NCBI RefSeq assembly: GCF_000466405.1 | Contig: NZ_KE952944.1 | Span: 1 to 64,000, forward strand | Reading direction: 5' to 3' | Origin: Atopobium sp. oral taxon 810 str. F0209 | GTDB taxonomy: Bacteria > Actinomycetota > Coriobacteriia > Coriobacteriales > Atopobiaceae | DNA length: 64,000 nt | Shown: positions 36,209-45,133 of the stretch, in pieces | Position numbering within the stretch: the first letter of the stretch is position 1 | How the letters are laid out: each line of letters starts with the position of its first letter | Program-made: the position numbers and the translations under genes | The notes under the pieces: generated by a model | The model's input: only the letters and a program-made list of their open reading frames with translations | The model's database searches: none | Told to the model about the DNA's origin: nothing

Positions 36209-36252
36209 GGGTTCGTGCAGAAGCTCAATTCAGTCATTAGGCAGTACAAACA

Positions 36253-36285
36253 AAAAGCCAATTCACTCCAAGGTGGATTGGCTTT
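36253..36285. terminator. Bidirectional terminator between trxA and module 1
   Basis: AAAGCCAATTCAC and GTGGATTGGCTTT pair around TCCAAG with one mismatch. A T run follows on the minus strand (GGCTTTTTGTTTG). It can end the trxA message rightward and, more convincingly, the module-1 message leftward. Confidence 0.75.
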
Positions 36286-36383
36286 GAGCATATAAAGTGA
36301 CACGACAAGCGATTTGCTAAGTTTATGCCGTCTCCTTTTAGATGCGGGAAAAGGGTGGTATAGCACTTCTAACCAATATTTAC

Positions 36384-37031
36384 CTAGACATGTATATCAA
36401 CAACCATGCGTTGGGGTTTTGTTGCCAAAAGATAGTAAAATTCCTTTTCCTTAACCGTTGCAAATTCGGAGTCCATTTTTTCAGCTGGACCAAAAAACTC
36501 TTGCCCCTCATCACGAATTAAATAAAAAGGTAAATACGTGATATAAGAAGTGCCCGTTCTTACACCAATTCCCGTATAATTCTTACCTGCCATTTTGGTC
36601 TCACGATGTTCCCAAAGCTCGCTGTCTGTGCGATAGAATGTATTTTTGTCGGGCTTCCCTACTACCCATGAAGAAATATAGTTGAAGTTACCACCGTCTT
36701 TTTTGCCAGAATTCTTAAACTCCACCTCAAGTACAACTCTTGTATTGGGTACGTCTCCACCTTCAACACTTGTCACACCATCGCGAGAATAACGCTGCAG
36801 ATATTCGTTAGCAGACATAATTTGTGCCTTTTTGACTGTAAGAGAATAGCCGTTGGTATCCTCACTAATATCATCAATAAAGGCTCCGTTTAGTTTTACT
36901 TCTTCATTCATCGAAAACGTTTGCTCTGGAGTCTCAATACGTGTGGCATTAACCCACCAGATACGTATGCCTATAAGAGTAGTCACCACAATTAAGGCAG
37001 CTAGTACAAAAGGAGTTCTTTTTTTGCTCAT
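36384..37031 (-). CDS. Module 1 bitopic extracytoplasmic protein B
   Basis: A 215-residue protein with a short basic N-terminus and one membrane segment (about residues 7-28). The remainder is an extracytoplasmic domain of about 185 residues, mostly beta-like. It resembles small coriobacterial proteins of unknown function (DUF5028-like, low certainty). Its paralogue is at 43826; the segment SANEYLQRYSRD and the ending KEKEFYYLLATKPQRM are strongly shared. GAGGAG lies 9 nt before the ATG at 37031, 5 bp after the ATPase stop. It is the last gene of module 1 and may act as an anchor or sensor domain for the transporter. Confidence 0.7.
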   Translation of the reverse strand: MSKKRTPFVLAALIVVTTLIGIRIWWVNATRIETPEQTFSMNEEVKLNGAFIDDISEDTNGYSLTVKKAQIMSANEYLQRYSRDGVTSVEGGDVPNTRVVLEVEFKNSGKKDGGNFNYISSWVVGKPDKNTFYRTDSELWEHRETKMAGKNYTGIGVRTGTSYITYLPFYLIRDEGQEFFGPAEKMDSEFATVKEKEFYYLLATKPQRMVVDIHV

Positions 37032-37036
37032 AGTGT

Positions 37037-37705
37037 TTAGCTCCTCGCAAGGTGGGTGGCAGGCTCAAGCTTTTCATAACCATCAATATGGCCTTCTGCA
37101 AGGTAGTAGATTTGATCGGAGAGCTCACGCAGTATTGATGCGTCGTGACAAGAGATGACACAGGTTGCACCACGCTCACGTTCACGGGCAATTATGCGTT
37201 TGAACATAGCCACACCATCAGAATCTAGCGCATTGGTAGGCTCATCTAACAAGAGTAGGTCTGGACGCTCCATTATTGCAGCAGCAATACCTAGGCGCTG
37301 TTTCATACCCAAGGAATATTTGCGAAACTTACGCTTATCATCTGGGTCAAGGCCCACCTCTTTAATGACTTGTCGCAGATCGTCTTCTTGTAGCAAGTCC
37401 TTAATGGAAGCCAAGATACGTAGGTTTTCTAGACCTGTGCGGTCATTAAGAAATGCTGGGTTTTCAATAAGTACACCCACGCTTGGAGGAAAGGATATAT
37501 CACGCCAGAGGCGTTTTCCATCAATATCTATCGTTCCTGAGTTTAGGCGTATAAGTCCTGCCACTGCTCTCATAAGCATTGTTTTACCTGATCCGTTAAC
37601 TCCAGCCAAACCAGTCACACATCCAGAAGGCATGCTCATTGAGATATTGCTAAGGATAGTCACACCATGGATTGTTTTATTCAAATTATTAATTTCTACT
37701 GACAT
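37037..37705 (-). CDS. Module 1 ABC transporter ATPase
   Basis: A 222-residue ABC ATPase of the short type that pairs with ABC-2-like permeases of antibiotic or peptide exporters and LanFEG-type immunity transporters. Walker A GVNGSGKT, signature YSLGMKQRLGIAAA and Walker B LLLLDEPTNALD are intact, and the switch region reads VISCHDAS. Starts at ATG 37705, which lies 2 bp past the permease stop, so it is coupled. Its N-terminal 45 codons are identical in sequence to the paralogue at 44464 because of a shared 182-bp tract. It should power the two permeases upstream. Confidence 0.88.
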   Translation of the reverse strand: MSVEINNLNKTIHGVTILSNISMSMPSGCVTGLAGVNGSGKTMLMRAVAGLIRLNSGTIDIDGKRLWRDISFPPSVGVLIENPAFLNDRTGLENLRILASIKDLLQEDDLRQVIKEVGLDPDDKRKFRKYSLGMKQRLGIAAAIMERPDLLLLDEPTNALDSDGVAMFKRIIARERERGATCVISCHDASILRELSDQIYYLAEGHIDGYEKLEPATHLARS

Positions 37706-37706
37706 A

Positions 37707-38552
37707 TCAAGCTTCTTTCTCGAGGATGTCTGTCTTTGTAAGGAAATAGCCCCCAATAACCACAGAGGCCACTATCGCTATCAATCCAAGGCAGGTGCTC
37801 CATAGGGGTGATACGCCATCCGCAACATACACAGTGCTCCGAATTGCCATCAAAGAATTGCCCAATAAAAAATGATTTCCCGAAAAGGCTGACACAAAAA
37901 GAATGCTAATCGTTACTACATAGCCCCACAGCGGACGAAAAAGCAGTGATATCGCAAGCTGCAGCATGCAGAGTGCACAGAGCACCACGGGCACCACATA
38001 AAGAAATGACATGATATCGTAACTGGTAACATCGAAGTTTATTACGCTATCAAATCTAAGTAATAAAGCTGATGTATCTGTTGCAATAAAAGAATGATCA
38101 CATCCAATAATCAGCGCAAAAAATGTTGTCAATACAAATCCAATAAGGCAATAAATGCAAACATAAACAATTATCCAGGCACACTTTGCAAGCCACCACG
38201 ACCAGCGTGAGCCGCTTGCAATCATCATGGTTTTGCCCGAACCCATAAGATCATGATAGGGATACCACAGGGTGATATATGCTAACAAAAGAATGGGGGC
38301 AAACCAGCTAATAGGCAGCGTAAATGGTGTTGAGCTTGTCGGATCGTAGGCAAGCCCACCCGCAGTAAGATTAAAATAGTAATCTCCTAAGGTAAATTGA
38401 GCTGCTATGCCTTCTGCTCGTAGATTTAGTGTGCTTAAATAAAATGCAACCGGAAGAATAAGAAAAACCCCTGCTGCAACTAACCACCATGCTAACGAGC
38501 GGCGCCAACCCTCCCTGATATCTAGCATAAAGAATTTAAAAAACCTGCTCAT
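37707..38552 (-). CDS. Module 1 ABC-2-type permease B
   Basis: A 281-residue integral membrane protein with about six helices, typical of permease subunits of ABC-2 exporters. It begins MSRFFKFFMLDIREGWRRSLAWWL. Segments WYPYHDLMGSGKTMMIASGSRWSWWLAKC and LRPLWGYVVTISILFVSAFSGN are near the paralogue's sequence (45134), and both are 281 residues long. The ATG at 38552 overlaps the stop of permease A (ATGA), which decides the start against the longer frame from 38618. With permease A and the ATPase it forms a heterodimeric transporter. Confidence 0.82.
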   Translation of the reverse strand: MSRFFKFFMLDIREGWRRSLAWWLVAAGVFLILPVAFYLSTLNLRAEGIAAQFTLGDYYFNLTAGGLAYDPTSSTPFTLPISWFAPILLLAYITLWYPYHDLMGSGKTMMIASGSRWSWWLAKCAWIIVYVCIYCLIGFVLTTFFALIIGCDHSFIATDTSALLLRFDSVINFDVTSYDIMSFLYVVPVVLCALCMLQLAISLLFRPLWGYVVTISILFVSAFSGNHFLLGNSLMAIRSTVYVADGVSPLWSTCLGLIAIVASVVIGGYFLTKTDILEKEA

Positions 38553-39403
38553 AATACATCTCTCTTTAATTTTAATAGTGAAGGCACCAGCGATAGAATT
38601 AAAAGAAGCAACATCCAAATGCCTACTATGGTGAGACTGTGTGTAGCGTCTCTTTCGAATGCCCGTATGAGCTGCGGCAACCCAAATTCAGGATGAGCCA
38701 CTCCACTAGCAATCAGATATAAGCGATCAGAAATAAAATCGGAAAGAATGGCTGCGAGATATGTGCCTGAAATGAGCGCGACGCGATTGCGAATAAGAAA
38801 AGATAGCCCGAGCACGGCTACTGCCCACAAGCCGCACATACAAAATGCAATAGCCGAATAAAGCACGCAATATAACAGCGGATTTGTATAAAAAATTTCT
38901 GACCAGAGGGCAGAGGTGTAGACACCTGTATAAATAACATTTTCAATCGAAGGAGTATATGTTGGGACAAAGCAGGCAAGTACTATAAGATTGATCGTAG
39001 ACGGAATGAGGGCAACAAGACCGCCTGAGATAAAGGCTGCAATATACTTTGCAACAAAATATTTTACGCGACTTACACGTGAAAACACTTGGTTTGCGTA
39101 TCCAAATTCGAGCTCCTGACGCATCGAGCAGGCATAAGGAATTGCTGCAAGCAGAAGCACCAACTGATAAAACAAACCCTCAAACGGAACCACATTATGC
39201 ACTGACATCCAAAAGGCATAACAGCTATCCCAATTCGTTGGACCCCAGCTCGTTGGAGAAAGCTGCTTTGGAATCATGTCGAAATGGGTTTGAATACCAG
39301 GAATTGCGCTTAACAGAGCCAAGACAATGCCTACAGCAAGAACGGCATAGTATAGTCTATTGCGAAAAGCGCGTGATAACTCCATTTTTAGCAAGCGAAT
39401 CAT
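38549..39403 (-). CDS. Module 1 ABC-2-type permease A
   Basis: A 284-residue polytopic protein with about six helices. It begins MIRLLKMELSRAFRNRLYYAVLAVGIVLAL, and its loop PYACSMRQELEFGYANQVFSRVSRVKYFVAKYIAAF resembles MrsE/LanE-type immunity permeases. It overlaps the preceding gene (TAATG) and the following gene (ATGA). The paralogue at 45976 is the same length and clearly homologous. Which substrate is moved is unknown; peptide or lipid-like molecules are the likeliest. Confidence 0.82.
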   Translation of the reverse strand: MIRLLKMELSRAFRNRLYYAVLAVGIVLALLSAIPGIQTHFDMIPKQLSPTSWGPTNWDSCYAFWMSVHNVVPFEGLFYQLVLLLAAIPYACSMRQELEFGYANQVFSRVSRVKYFVAKYIAAFISGGLVALIPSTINLIVLACFVPTYTPSIENVIYTGVYTSALWSEIFYTNPLLYCVLYSAIAFCMCGLWAVAVLGLSFLIRNRVALISGTYLAAILSDFISDRLYLIASGVAHPEFGLPQLIRAFERDATHSLTIVGIWMLLLLILSLVPSLLKLKRDVL

Positions 39404-40095
39404 TACTTGTCATCTTTCTCTGTACTCAGGGAGATGTGGTGGTACATCTCTGACCCAGCAACACCAATAGTGAGCTCGGCTGGCTGGTCTGAAGGATCGG
39501 TGTCCAGATAAAACCCTAAAACCATTGTCTTTTCTTCACCTGGATCTAATCTGAAGTGAAGGTATTCTGGCTGTCCAAGTGTATAAGCTGAGTTATTAAA
39601 GTAGGAAACATCCGATCCCAAATTGTATTTAAAGACACTGCTATGAAATGTATCATCGTCGCTATGAAAAGGCTTCGCATCGATATTTTTTAGTCTAAAG
39701 GTAATAAGTGCAAATCCATATGTCTTAAACTCAGCCGATAACTCATGGTACTCTCCAACGGCAAGACCCGCATCTTTTGGAGAATCAAACAATTCGTACT
39801 TATCAACCGTAACTTGCATCGTTCCAGACCATGGATAAAACACGCCATATGAATCGCCTGATGATGTCTTTTTTAGATCTTTTTTGGAGTCAAGGGTAAT
39901 TGTTGTGTGCATTGCTCCATGCATACGCTTATTTTCACTCTGTTCAAATTCCTTGGCCTCTTGGTGAGCTTGTCTTAAAAGTGCATACTGATAGGTAAGC
40001 CAAGCTCCATATATCAACACGGATCCTATGGTAAAAGCTACAAGCAACTTTAAGGCACGTTTCTCACTTTTTGTGATTTGAGCTATCCTTGCCAC
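39403..40095 (-). CDS. Module 1 bitopic extracytoplasmic protein A
   Basis: A 230-residue protein with one membrane helix (residues about 15-35, LKLLVAFTIGSVLIYGAWLTYQY) and an extracytoplasmic domain of about 190 residues rich in beta-like segments (YPWSGTMQVTVDKYELFDSPKDAGL). The paralogue at 46827 shares GVYYDWSGVMQATVDSYKVFDSPKEAGL, the membrane anchor and the ending GEEKxxxLGFYLD. The start is GTG at 40095, with GGGAG 7 nt upstream. It resembles protein B in layout but not clearly in sequence, so each module has two anchored proteins. Function unknown. Confidence 0.7.
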   Translation of the reverse strand: MARIAQITKSEKRALKLLVAFTIGSVLIYGAWLTYQYALLRQAHQEAKEFEQSENKRMHGAMHTTITLDSKKDLKKTSSGDSYGVFYPWSGTMQVTVDKYELFDSPKDAGLAVGEYHELSAEFKTYGFALITFRLKNIDAKPFHSDDDTFHSSVFKYNLGSDVSYFNNSAYTLGQPEYLHFRLDPGEEKTMVLGFYLDTDPSDQPAELTIGVAGSEMYHHISLSTEKDDK

Positions 40096-40201
40096 AATAA
40101 CTCTCCCTCAAACAACTCTTTCAAAGTCGATAAAGACACCCGGAAACGTAATGCATAACCTCAGTGATTCATAATTTTATTCCTAGTTTTTTAACAAGAA
40201 G

Positions 40202-40729
40202 CTAGTTCATCGATGGATATGAATACATGCTGTCAGGACTCCAAACACCCGATACGGTTACCTTAGATCCCCTAACAAACCAACCTCTCAGACGTGCGTA
40301 GTCATATCCACTTTCTTTCACGTTGTTGTGTATGCACCACTGCCCTTTCTTCAGTATGGGCGCATAGCCGCCAACAGTCATGTTTTTCCATGAGCCTGTT
40401 TTGCTTTTGGCTCCGTCTACATACATCCTTGCCGTGCCGTTGTAATTTGAGTTATTTAAATATGCGATGTTTACATACGTGGGACTTGTGTCGTCTTTTT
40501 TCCGCCCCGGCGTGCTTTGCCCACGATTAAATGCCGATAACTCGAATGCATAGTATTCGTCGTCTGTTATACGCCTCAATAAGATTTTTGTCTCGGGGGG
40601 CGTTGTAAGAGGATTAACATCATCTTCATTGATTGGATGTGCGAACGCGGGACTAACTGGAACGCACATGAGTAATACCGCTACCGCCACAGCCCATTTC
40701 CAACAACAGCGCTTTCTACCTTGTTGCAT
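40202..40729 (-). CDS. Module 1 secreted protein, putative bacteriocin-like or signal
   Basis: A 175-residue protein with a clear Sec signal peptide: basic start, hydrophobic core, and a likely cleavage after AFA at about residue 30. The mature region of about 145 residues is rich in Tyr, Asn, Ser and Gly, with a likely structured stretch (GGYAPILKKGQWCIHNNVKESGYDYARLRG) and an ending WSPDSMYSYPSMN. It loosely resembles secreted DUF2712-type or lactococcin-972-like proteins found beside ABC transporters, but I cannot confirm either. ATG at 40729 has GAGGAAGAGG upstream and is preferred over TTG 40747. It has no counterpart in module 2 beyond the 27-residue peptide at 47526. Confidence 0.65.
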   Translation of the reverse strand: MQQGRKRCCWKWAVAVAVLLMCVPVSPAFAHPINEDDVNPLTTPPETKILLRRITDDEYYAFELSAFNRGQSTPGRKKDDTSPTYVNIAYLNNSNYNGTARMYVDGAKSKTGSWKNMTVGGYAPILKKGQWCIHNNVKESGYDYARLRGWFVRGSKVTVSGVWSPDSMYSYPSMN

Positions 40730-40800
40730 GCCTCTTCCTCTCTTCAAAGTCTCCGGGTGCCTGTACTAAGGCAGATTGTTGTGCGATAGCACGTGTAGCG

Positions 40801-40824
40801 CTAGTCAACAGGGGTACCAGAGTT
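40801..40824 (-). promoter_or_regulatory. Conserved element downstream of the module 1 regulator
   Basis: The minus strand reads AACTCTGGTACCC then CTGTTGACTAG. Nearly the same sequence (AACTCTAGTGCCC then TGATGACTAG) lies at the same place in module 2 (47684-47706). Both are 16 bp past the regulator stop and 72-75 bp before the next start. It is a candidate operator or promoter of the structural genes. Confidence 0.5.
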
Positions 40825-40839
40825 GGAAGAACGGGCTGT

Positions 40840-43605
40840 TTACATGCCTAAACCATGTGAAACAAAGTCAACAAGCTTATCTCTACTTGAGATGCCAAGA
40901 ATTTTGTAGCCACTTGAACGCGCCGCGCTAATACTAGAAGAGGAATATCCCAGGTGAGAAGCGATTTCTCTTGTTGTACGTCCGCGAATTACGCCAAGTA
41001 ACGACTGGGCTTGAATTTCGCTGAGTCCTCGGGATGCAAAAAGATAAAGAATACGCTCGTCCAGTGACTGAGGCAGTTTATCGGTCAGCTCATAGCTAGA
41101 AATCCTGCCAGATATCTGTACGTAGCAGAAGATGGCTGCGGCACACGCCAACACCGATCCCATGCCCGAGCAAAACAAAAAAATCTGCCTTAGGATGGTG
41201 GGGCCACCCAACCATTCAAAGTAGTATGAATTTGCTATCAGCAAGGTTGCATACTTATCAACTGCAATTGAGCCAAAAACTGCTCCAACGCCAAAACAAA
41301 TAAGACAAACCGACGCGATATGCCGCACAGACGATAATCCATTTACTGGAGATAGCTCTTCTAAAATGGAGGACAGCCACGGATAGTGCACGAATACGGC
41401 CGCAACCACCATGGGACACCAAGCAAAAATGATATAGGGGCATATATTCCAAATGCCTTGCTGCGCTATCAGTAGCATCCCGCTCACACAGACGATACTT
41501 ACAGGAATCAGAAGGCGTGCTATACGGTGTTTTATCAGTATAAATCCCGACAGGAATACCAACGTTGCTATAAATGGAACAAACGCAGGGAGCGCGCACA
41601 GCAGCGTGTGAATTCTCCACGACTCCTCAAAAACGAAACCAAGTGCACAGGCGAGTAGGCAGAGCGATATTCGCTCGGCAGCACCTATAGTAGCCACGTG
41701 CATCGCACCAGTTTGTAGCTGAGACATCCGTTGGGAGCACTCCCCTTTTAGCTCATATGTATTTCCATCACTCACTATCCACGTAGTATCGACTACAAAT
41801 AAAGCCGTAAAAGCCGCTGACACAGCAATCGCAATAAGCCAAGTAATGTCTCCAAATAACGAAAAGGCCATCATCCCCGCTGCAACAGCAATAGCCTGTA
41901 TAAATTCACATGCACGACTTGTGTGAATTGCTGCTCTGATACATAAAAAAATACATGAAGTGAGACTGAAATACGCGAGTAGATACCCTAGGGCAGCAAA
42001 GTCCAACAACCCGTCATCCTTTACGCGTATATAAGTTTGGGTGTACTTTACACATATGCCAACCATAAAAACGATGCCTACAACCAATAAAAATTTTTCT
42101 ATACCACTAAAGGCTACAGCGTCCTCTTCATCTTTTTCTTCTGTCTGATGAAACTCTGCATACAAACGCAGAGCGCCGCATACAACAAAGGCAAGAGCAA
42201 CGCCAAGTACGATATGGCGACCTGAGCCCCAGAGCTGATTGGTGGCGCCTATGGGTAATAAGAGTAAATAAATAAGTGAAATAGGTCCACAAAGCTCAAG
42301 GCATCTCGGGAGATGTAGCCAACTTGGCAAACTTAGCCGCTGCATCCATTCCAGTTGCCCAGACAGCCCCCACTCACCTTGAGAAACATCTGCCAAAGAA
42401 TCGATGTTTTGAAAACTGTGGTTCTCATTAGCCTGAGGCTCTTCCTCACTACGAGCGCTTGTACTATCATCTGCCCAATTAAGTTGCGACATGAGTTCCT
42501 GACCATCAACAACGCCAAGTTTTTTGTAGGAACGTCGGAGATAGGTACGGACTGTTGACGCACTGATGCCTAGTTCTTCGGCAGAGTCTGCAGATGTCTT
42601 TCCTTTAAGCATCAACTCAACTGCCGCCGTTTCGCGGTCACTGAGATCTGCTTCAACACACAACGTTCTCAGCTCAGCAAGCTTTTTCTTCAGCTGGTTA
42701 TCTTCAGTGGGGGCTATGGAATCTTTTTTCATACCCCAAAGCGATAAGGCAAGCAGTATCAAAAGGAGAGCAAGGAGCATACAAGCGATAACGCCCACCG
42801 CAAACATACTTACAACTCGTGTCACGACATTCCATATAAAGAGTCCGCAGGCAAAAAGTCCCATATAGACAGCGCGTTGTGTTGCCAGCTTGTCTGCCTG
42901 TAAAAAACCTTCTTCCAGAGCATGTGCCTTTGCAATCATTTCTTCTTTTGTAGGTATCCGCTCTGCAGCAGTTGTTTGTATTTTCGCGGACTCGCCATCA
43001 GTTCCGGAGTCTTCTTCACAAGCTATATCGTCAATCTGTGGGGTACCACAATAAAGCAGCACAAGCGTTGCAACAAGCACGATACCTGTGGAAATAAGGT
43101 TATACCCAAGTGATAGATGTTCTGGAAAAATTTGCGAGACTGATTGACAAAATCCTGCAAGCAGAAGTAAAGAAAACCCATAGCGGACTGTCAAATCTTC
43201 TTCTTGAATTGCCTTATCAGCATAAGTTTGGGCACGTGCAGCAAAGCTCATGGTGCAAAGGGCACCAGAAATTATGATGAGTGTCTGGGGCAGGAGTTCC
43301 CATACCCAATACAGCTCACCCATAAACGGAAGCTCTATAAATCCTGTAGAATATATCGCAAAAAACAGTGCGGTATATGTCGTTACGACATATCCAGAGA
43401 CAAGTAAAACTACATCTCCATGAGCCACTGTAAAAAAGTCTGTTTGTGCGATTTTGTTATAGAACACTGCGCCTGCAATGATGCCCATTGCAAGGTAGGC
43501 AAATATGCCAGGATATCCCAGTCCATCTCCCTGCCAAAGCCGTGTAGTAAGCAGAGTTTCAGCCATGAGGGCTCCCCATGCGATATCGGGTTGCCGCCTT
43601 CTCAT
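40840..43605 (-). CDS. Module 1 membrane-bound double-HTH LuxR-type regulator
   Basis: A 921-residue protein with an unusual order: about eight membrane helices (residues 20-295), a LuxR-type HTH (LSDRETAAVELMLKGKTS... TVRTYLRRSYKKLG, about 323-368), then about twelve helices, and a second C-terminal LuxR-type HTH (GRTTREIASHLGYSSSSISAARSSGYKILG, near 857-905). Coriobacterial regulators usually have one membrane part plus one HTH, so this one looks like two units joined. ATG 43605 has GGAAGG 6 nt upstream; ATG 43611 is possible. It is first in module 1 and probably controls the genes after it, perhaps by sensing an envelope or peptide signal. Confidence 0.85.
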   Translation of the reverse strand: MRRRQPDIAWGALMAETLLTTRLWQGDGLGYPGIFAYLAMGIIAGAVFYNKIAQTDFFTVAHGDVVLLVSGYVVTTYTALFFAIYSTGFIELPFMGELYWVWELLPQTLIIISGALCTMSFAARAQTYADKAIQEEDLTVRYGFSLLLLAGFCQSVSQIFPEHLSLGYNLISTGIVLVATLVLLYCGTPQIDDIACEEDSGTDGESAKIQTTAAERIPTKEEMIAKAHALEEGFLQADKLATQRAVYMGLFACGLFIWNVVTRVVSMFAVGVIACMLLALLLILLALSLWGMKKDSIAPTEDNQLKKKLAELRTLCVEADLSDRETAAVELMLKGKTSADSAEELGISASTVRTYLRRSYKKLGVVDGQELMSQLNWADDSTSARSEEEPQANENHSFQNIDSLADVSQGEWGLSGQLEWMQRLSLPSWLHLPRCLELCGPISLIYLLLLPIGATNQLWGSGRHIVLGVALAFVVCGALRLYAEFHQTEEKDEEDAVAFSGIEKFLLVVGIVFMVGICVKYTQTYIRVKDDGLLDFAALGYLLAYFSLTSCIFLCIRAAIHTSRACEFIQAIAVAAGMMAFSLFGDITWLIAIAVSAAFTALFVVDTTWIVSDGNTYELKGECSQRMSQLQTGAMHVATIGAAERISLCLLACALGFVFEESWRIHTLLCALPAFVPFIATLVFLSGFILIKHRIARLLIPVSIVCVSGMLLIAQQGIWNICPYIIFAWCPMVVAAVFVHYPWLSSILEELSPVNGLSSVRHIASVCLICFGVGAVFGSIAVDKYATLLIANSYYFEWLGGPTILRQIFLFCSGMGSVLACAAAIFCYVQISGRISSYELTDKLPQSLDERILYLFASRGLSEIQAQSLLGVIRGRTTREIASHLGYSSSSISAARSSGYKILGISSRDKLVDFVSHGLGM

Positions 43606-43692
43606 GTGCATCCTTCCGCCTTCTCACGACTATCCGCGTATAACCTTACACCAAAGAACTGGAGACAACTGCACAGTAGACGTTGCGGGCAT

Positions 43693-43726
43693 AATGGACG
43701 GCGCAACAATATATGCGTCGTCCATT
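43693..43726. promoter_or_regulatory. Inverted repeat upstream of the module 1 regulator
   Basis: AATGGACGGCGCA and TGCGTCGTCCATT are 13-bp arms with one G-T pair and an 8-nt loop, about 90 bp upstream of the regulator start at 43605. No T run follows on either side, so an operator for the regulator or for a dimeric repressor is more likely than a terminator. Confidence 0.55.
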
Positions 43727-43825
43727 GTGCTGGCCTTCAATTAATAGGATGTTGGCATAAAGATCAGAGCGATCTAATCGCTTGCACGTCAGAGTTCACC
43801 CTCTCTTTATAAAAAAGAAGTATCC

Positions 43826-44458
43826 TTAAACATGCACATTAACCCTCATCTGCTGAGGTTTTGTCGCAATCAGGTAGTCGAATTCCTTTTCATTAATGGT
43901 TGCATAGGTAGAAGCCTTCTCCTTATAAGGGGAAAGAAAAGGAGGGTTAGTCAGCATATAGAACGGTATGAAAGTGGTATATGTAGTGCCATCCTTTATC
44001 GATACTGCCGCGTAGTTCCCGCCAATTTTGGTTTCACGATGCTCCCAAAGCTCCGTATCCGTACGATAGTAGGTATTACGACTAGGCTTACCTGTTACCC
44101 AGGAACTGATGATATTAAATGCTCCCGTGCTTCCCGAATTGCGGAACTCAACTTCAAGAACAACTCGCGTATTCGGTGTATCCCCACCCTCGACACTCTT
44201 CACATCATCGCGAGAATAACGCTGCAGATATTCGTTAGCAGACATAATTTGTGCCTTTTTGACAACGAGCGAATACCCATTTGTGTCCTCACTGATATCA
44301 TCAAGAAATGCACCGTCTAGTTTTATCTCTTGGTTCATGGGAAAAGATTGCACAGGAGTCTCGATGCGATGCGCGTTTATCCACCAAATGCGCACTCCTA
44401 TCAGCGCAGTTACCACAATTAAGCTAGCCACAAATAGCGGGATTCTTTTCTTACTCAT
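43826..44458 (-). CDS. Module 2 bitopic extracytoplasmic protein B
   Basis: A 210-residue paralogue of the protein at 36384: a basic N-terminus, one membrane helix (residues 7-28) and a beta-like extracytoplasmic domain. The shared segments ISEDTNGYSL, SANEYLQRYSRDDVKSVEGGD and WEHRETK make the homology clear. A 5-residue gap and the ending KEFDYLIATKPQQM distinguish it. GAGGAG lies ahead of ATG 44458. It is the last gene of module 2. The domain is unnamed to my knowledge. Confidence 0.7.
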   Translation of the reverse strand: MSKKRIPLFVASLIVVTALIGVRIWWINAHRIETPVQSFPMNQEIKLDGAFLDDISEDTNGYSLVVKKAQIMSANEYLQRYSRDDVKSVEGGDTPNTRVVLEVEFRNSGSTGAFNIISSWVTGKPSRNTYYRTDTELWEHRETKIGGNYAAVSIKDGTTYTTFIPFYMLTNPPFLSPYKEKASTYATINEKEFDYLIATKPQQMRVNVHV

Positions 44459-44463
44459 AGCAG

Positions 44464-45132
44464 TCAGCTCCTCTGTAGATTGTTAACAGAGGTCAATTCT
44501 TCATAGCCATCAATATGACCCTCCGCGAGGTAGTAAATACTGTCTGAAACTTCCCGCAACACAGAAGCATCGTGGCAAGAAACTATGCATGTTGCACCTC
44601 TTGCGCGAGCCTTAGCGAGAATATGTTTGAACAGGACAACACCATCAGAATCAAGGGCATTTGTTGGCTCATCCAAAAGCAGTAGGTTTGGCTGTTCCAT
44701 CGTTGCAGCCGCTATTCCTAAGCGCTGTTTCATCCCGAGAGAATATTTCCGAAACTTGCGTTTATCATCTGGCTCAAGTCCAACCTCCTCGAGAGCTTGG
44801 CGAAGGGCGTTCTCTTGCACAATTCCTTTTATAGACGCCAAGATCTGCAGGTTTTCCAAGCCAGTGCGATCGTCCAAAAAGGCAGGATTCTCAATCAACA
44901 GCCCAACACTTGGCGGGAAGGAAATATCACGCCATAAACGATTCCCATCTATATCTATCGTTCCAGAGTTTGGACGTATAAGCCCAGCTACTGCTCTCAT
45001 GAGCATTGTTTTACCTGATCCGTTAACTCCAGCCAAACCAGTCACACATCCAGAAGGCATGCTCATTGAGATATTGCTAAGGATAGTCACACCATGGATT
45101 GTTTTATTCAAATTATTAATTTCTACTGACAT
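44464..45132 (-). CDS. Module 2 ABC transporter ATPase
   Basis: A 222-residue ABC ATPase, paralogue of 37037, with the same Walker A GVNGSGKT, signature YSLGMKQRLGIAAA and Walker B LLLLDEPTNALD. The first 45 codons are identical in nucleotide sequence to module 1. Past that point the two differ at scattered positions (for example QENALRQALEEVGLEPDD against QEDDLRQVIKEVGLDPDD). The start is ATG 45132, 2 bp after the permease stop. Confidence 0.88.
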   Translation of the reverse strand: MSVEINNLNKTIHGVTILSNISMSMPSGCVTGLAGVNGSGKTMLMRAVAGLIRPNSGTIDIDGNRLWRDISFPPSVGLLIENPAFLDDRTGLENLQILASIKGIVQENALRQALEEVGLEPDDKRKFRKYSLGMKQRLGIAAATMEQPNLLLLDEPTNALDSDGVVLFKHILAKARARGATCIVSCHDASVLREVSDSIYYLAEGHIDGYEELTSVNNLQRS

Positions 45133-45133
45133 A

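Noticed and set aside
40202-40729. Assignment as lactococcin 972 bacteriocin
   Set aside because: The size and secretion fit loosely, but the known mature motif is not visible and the usual immunity protein is missing.
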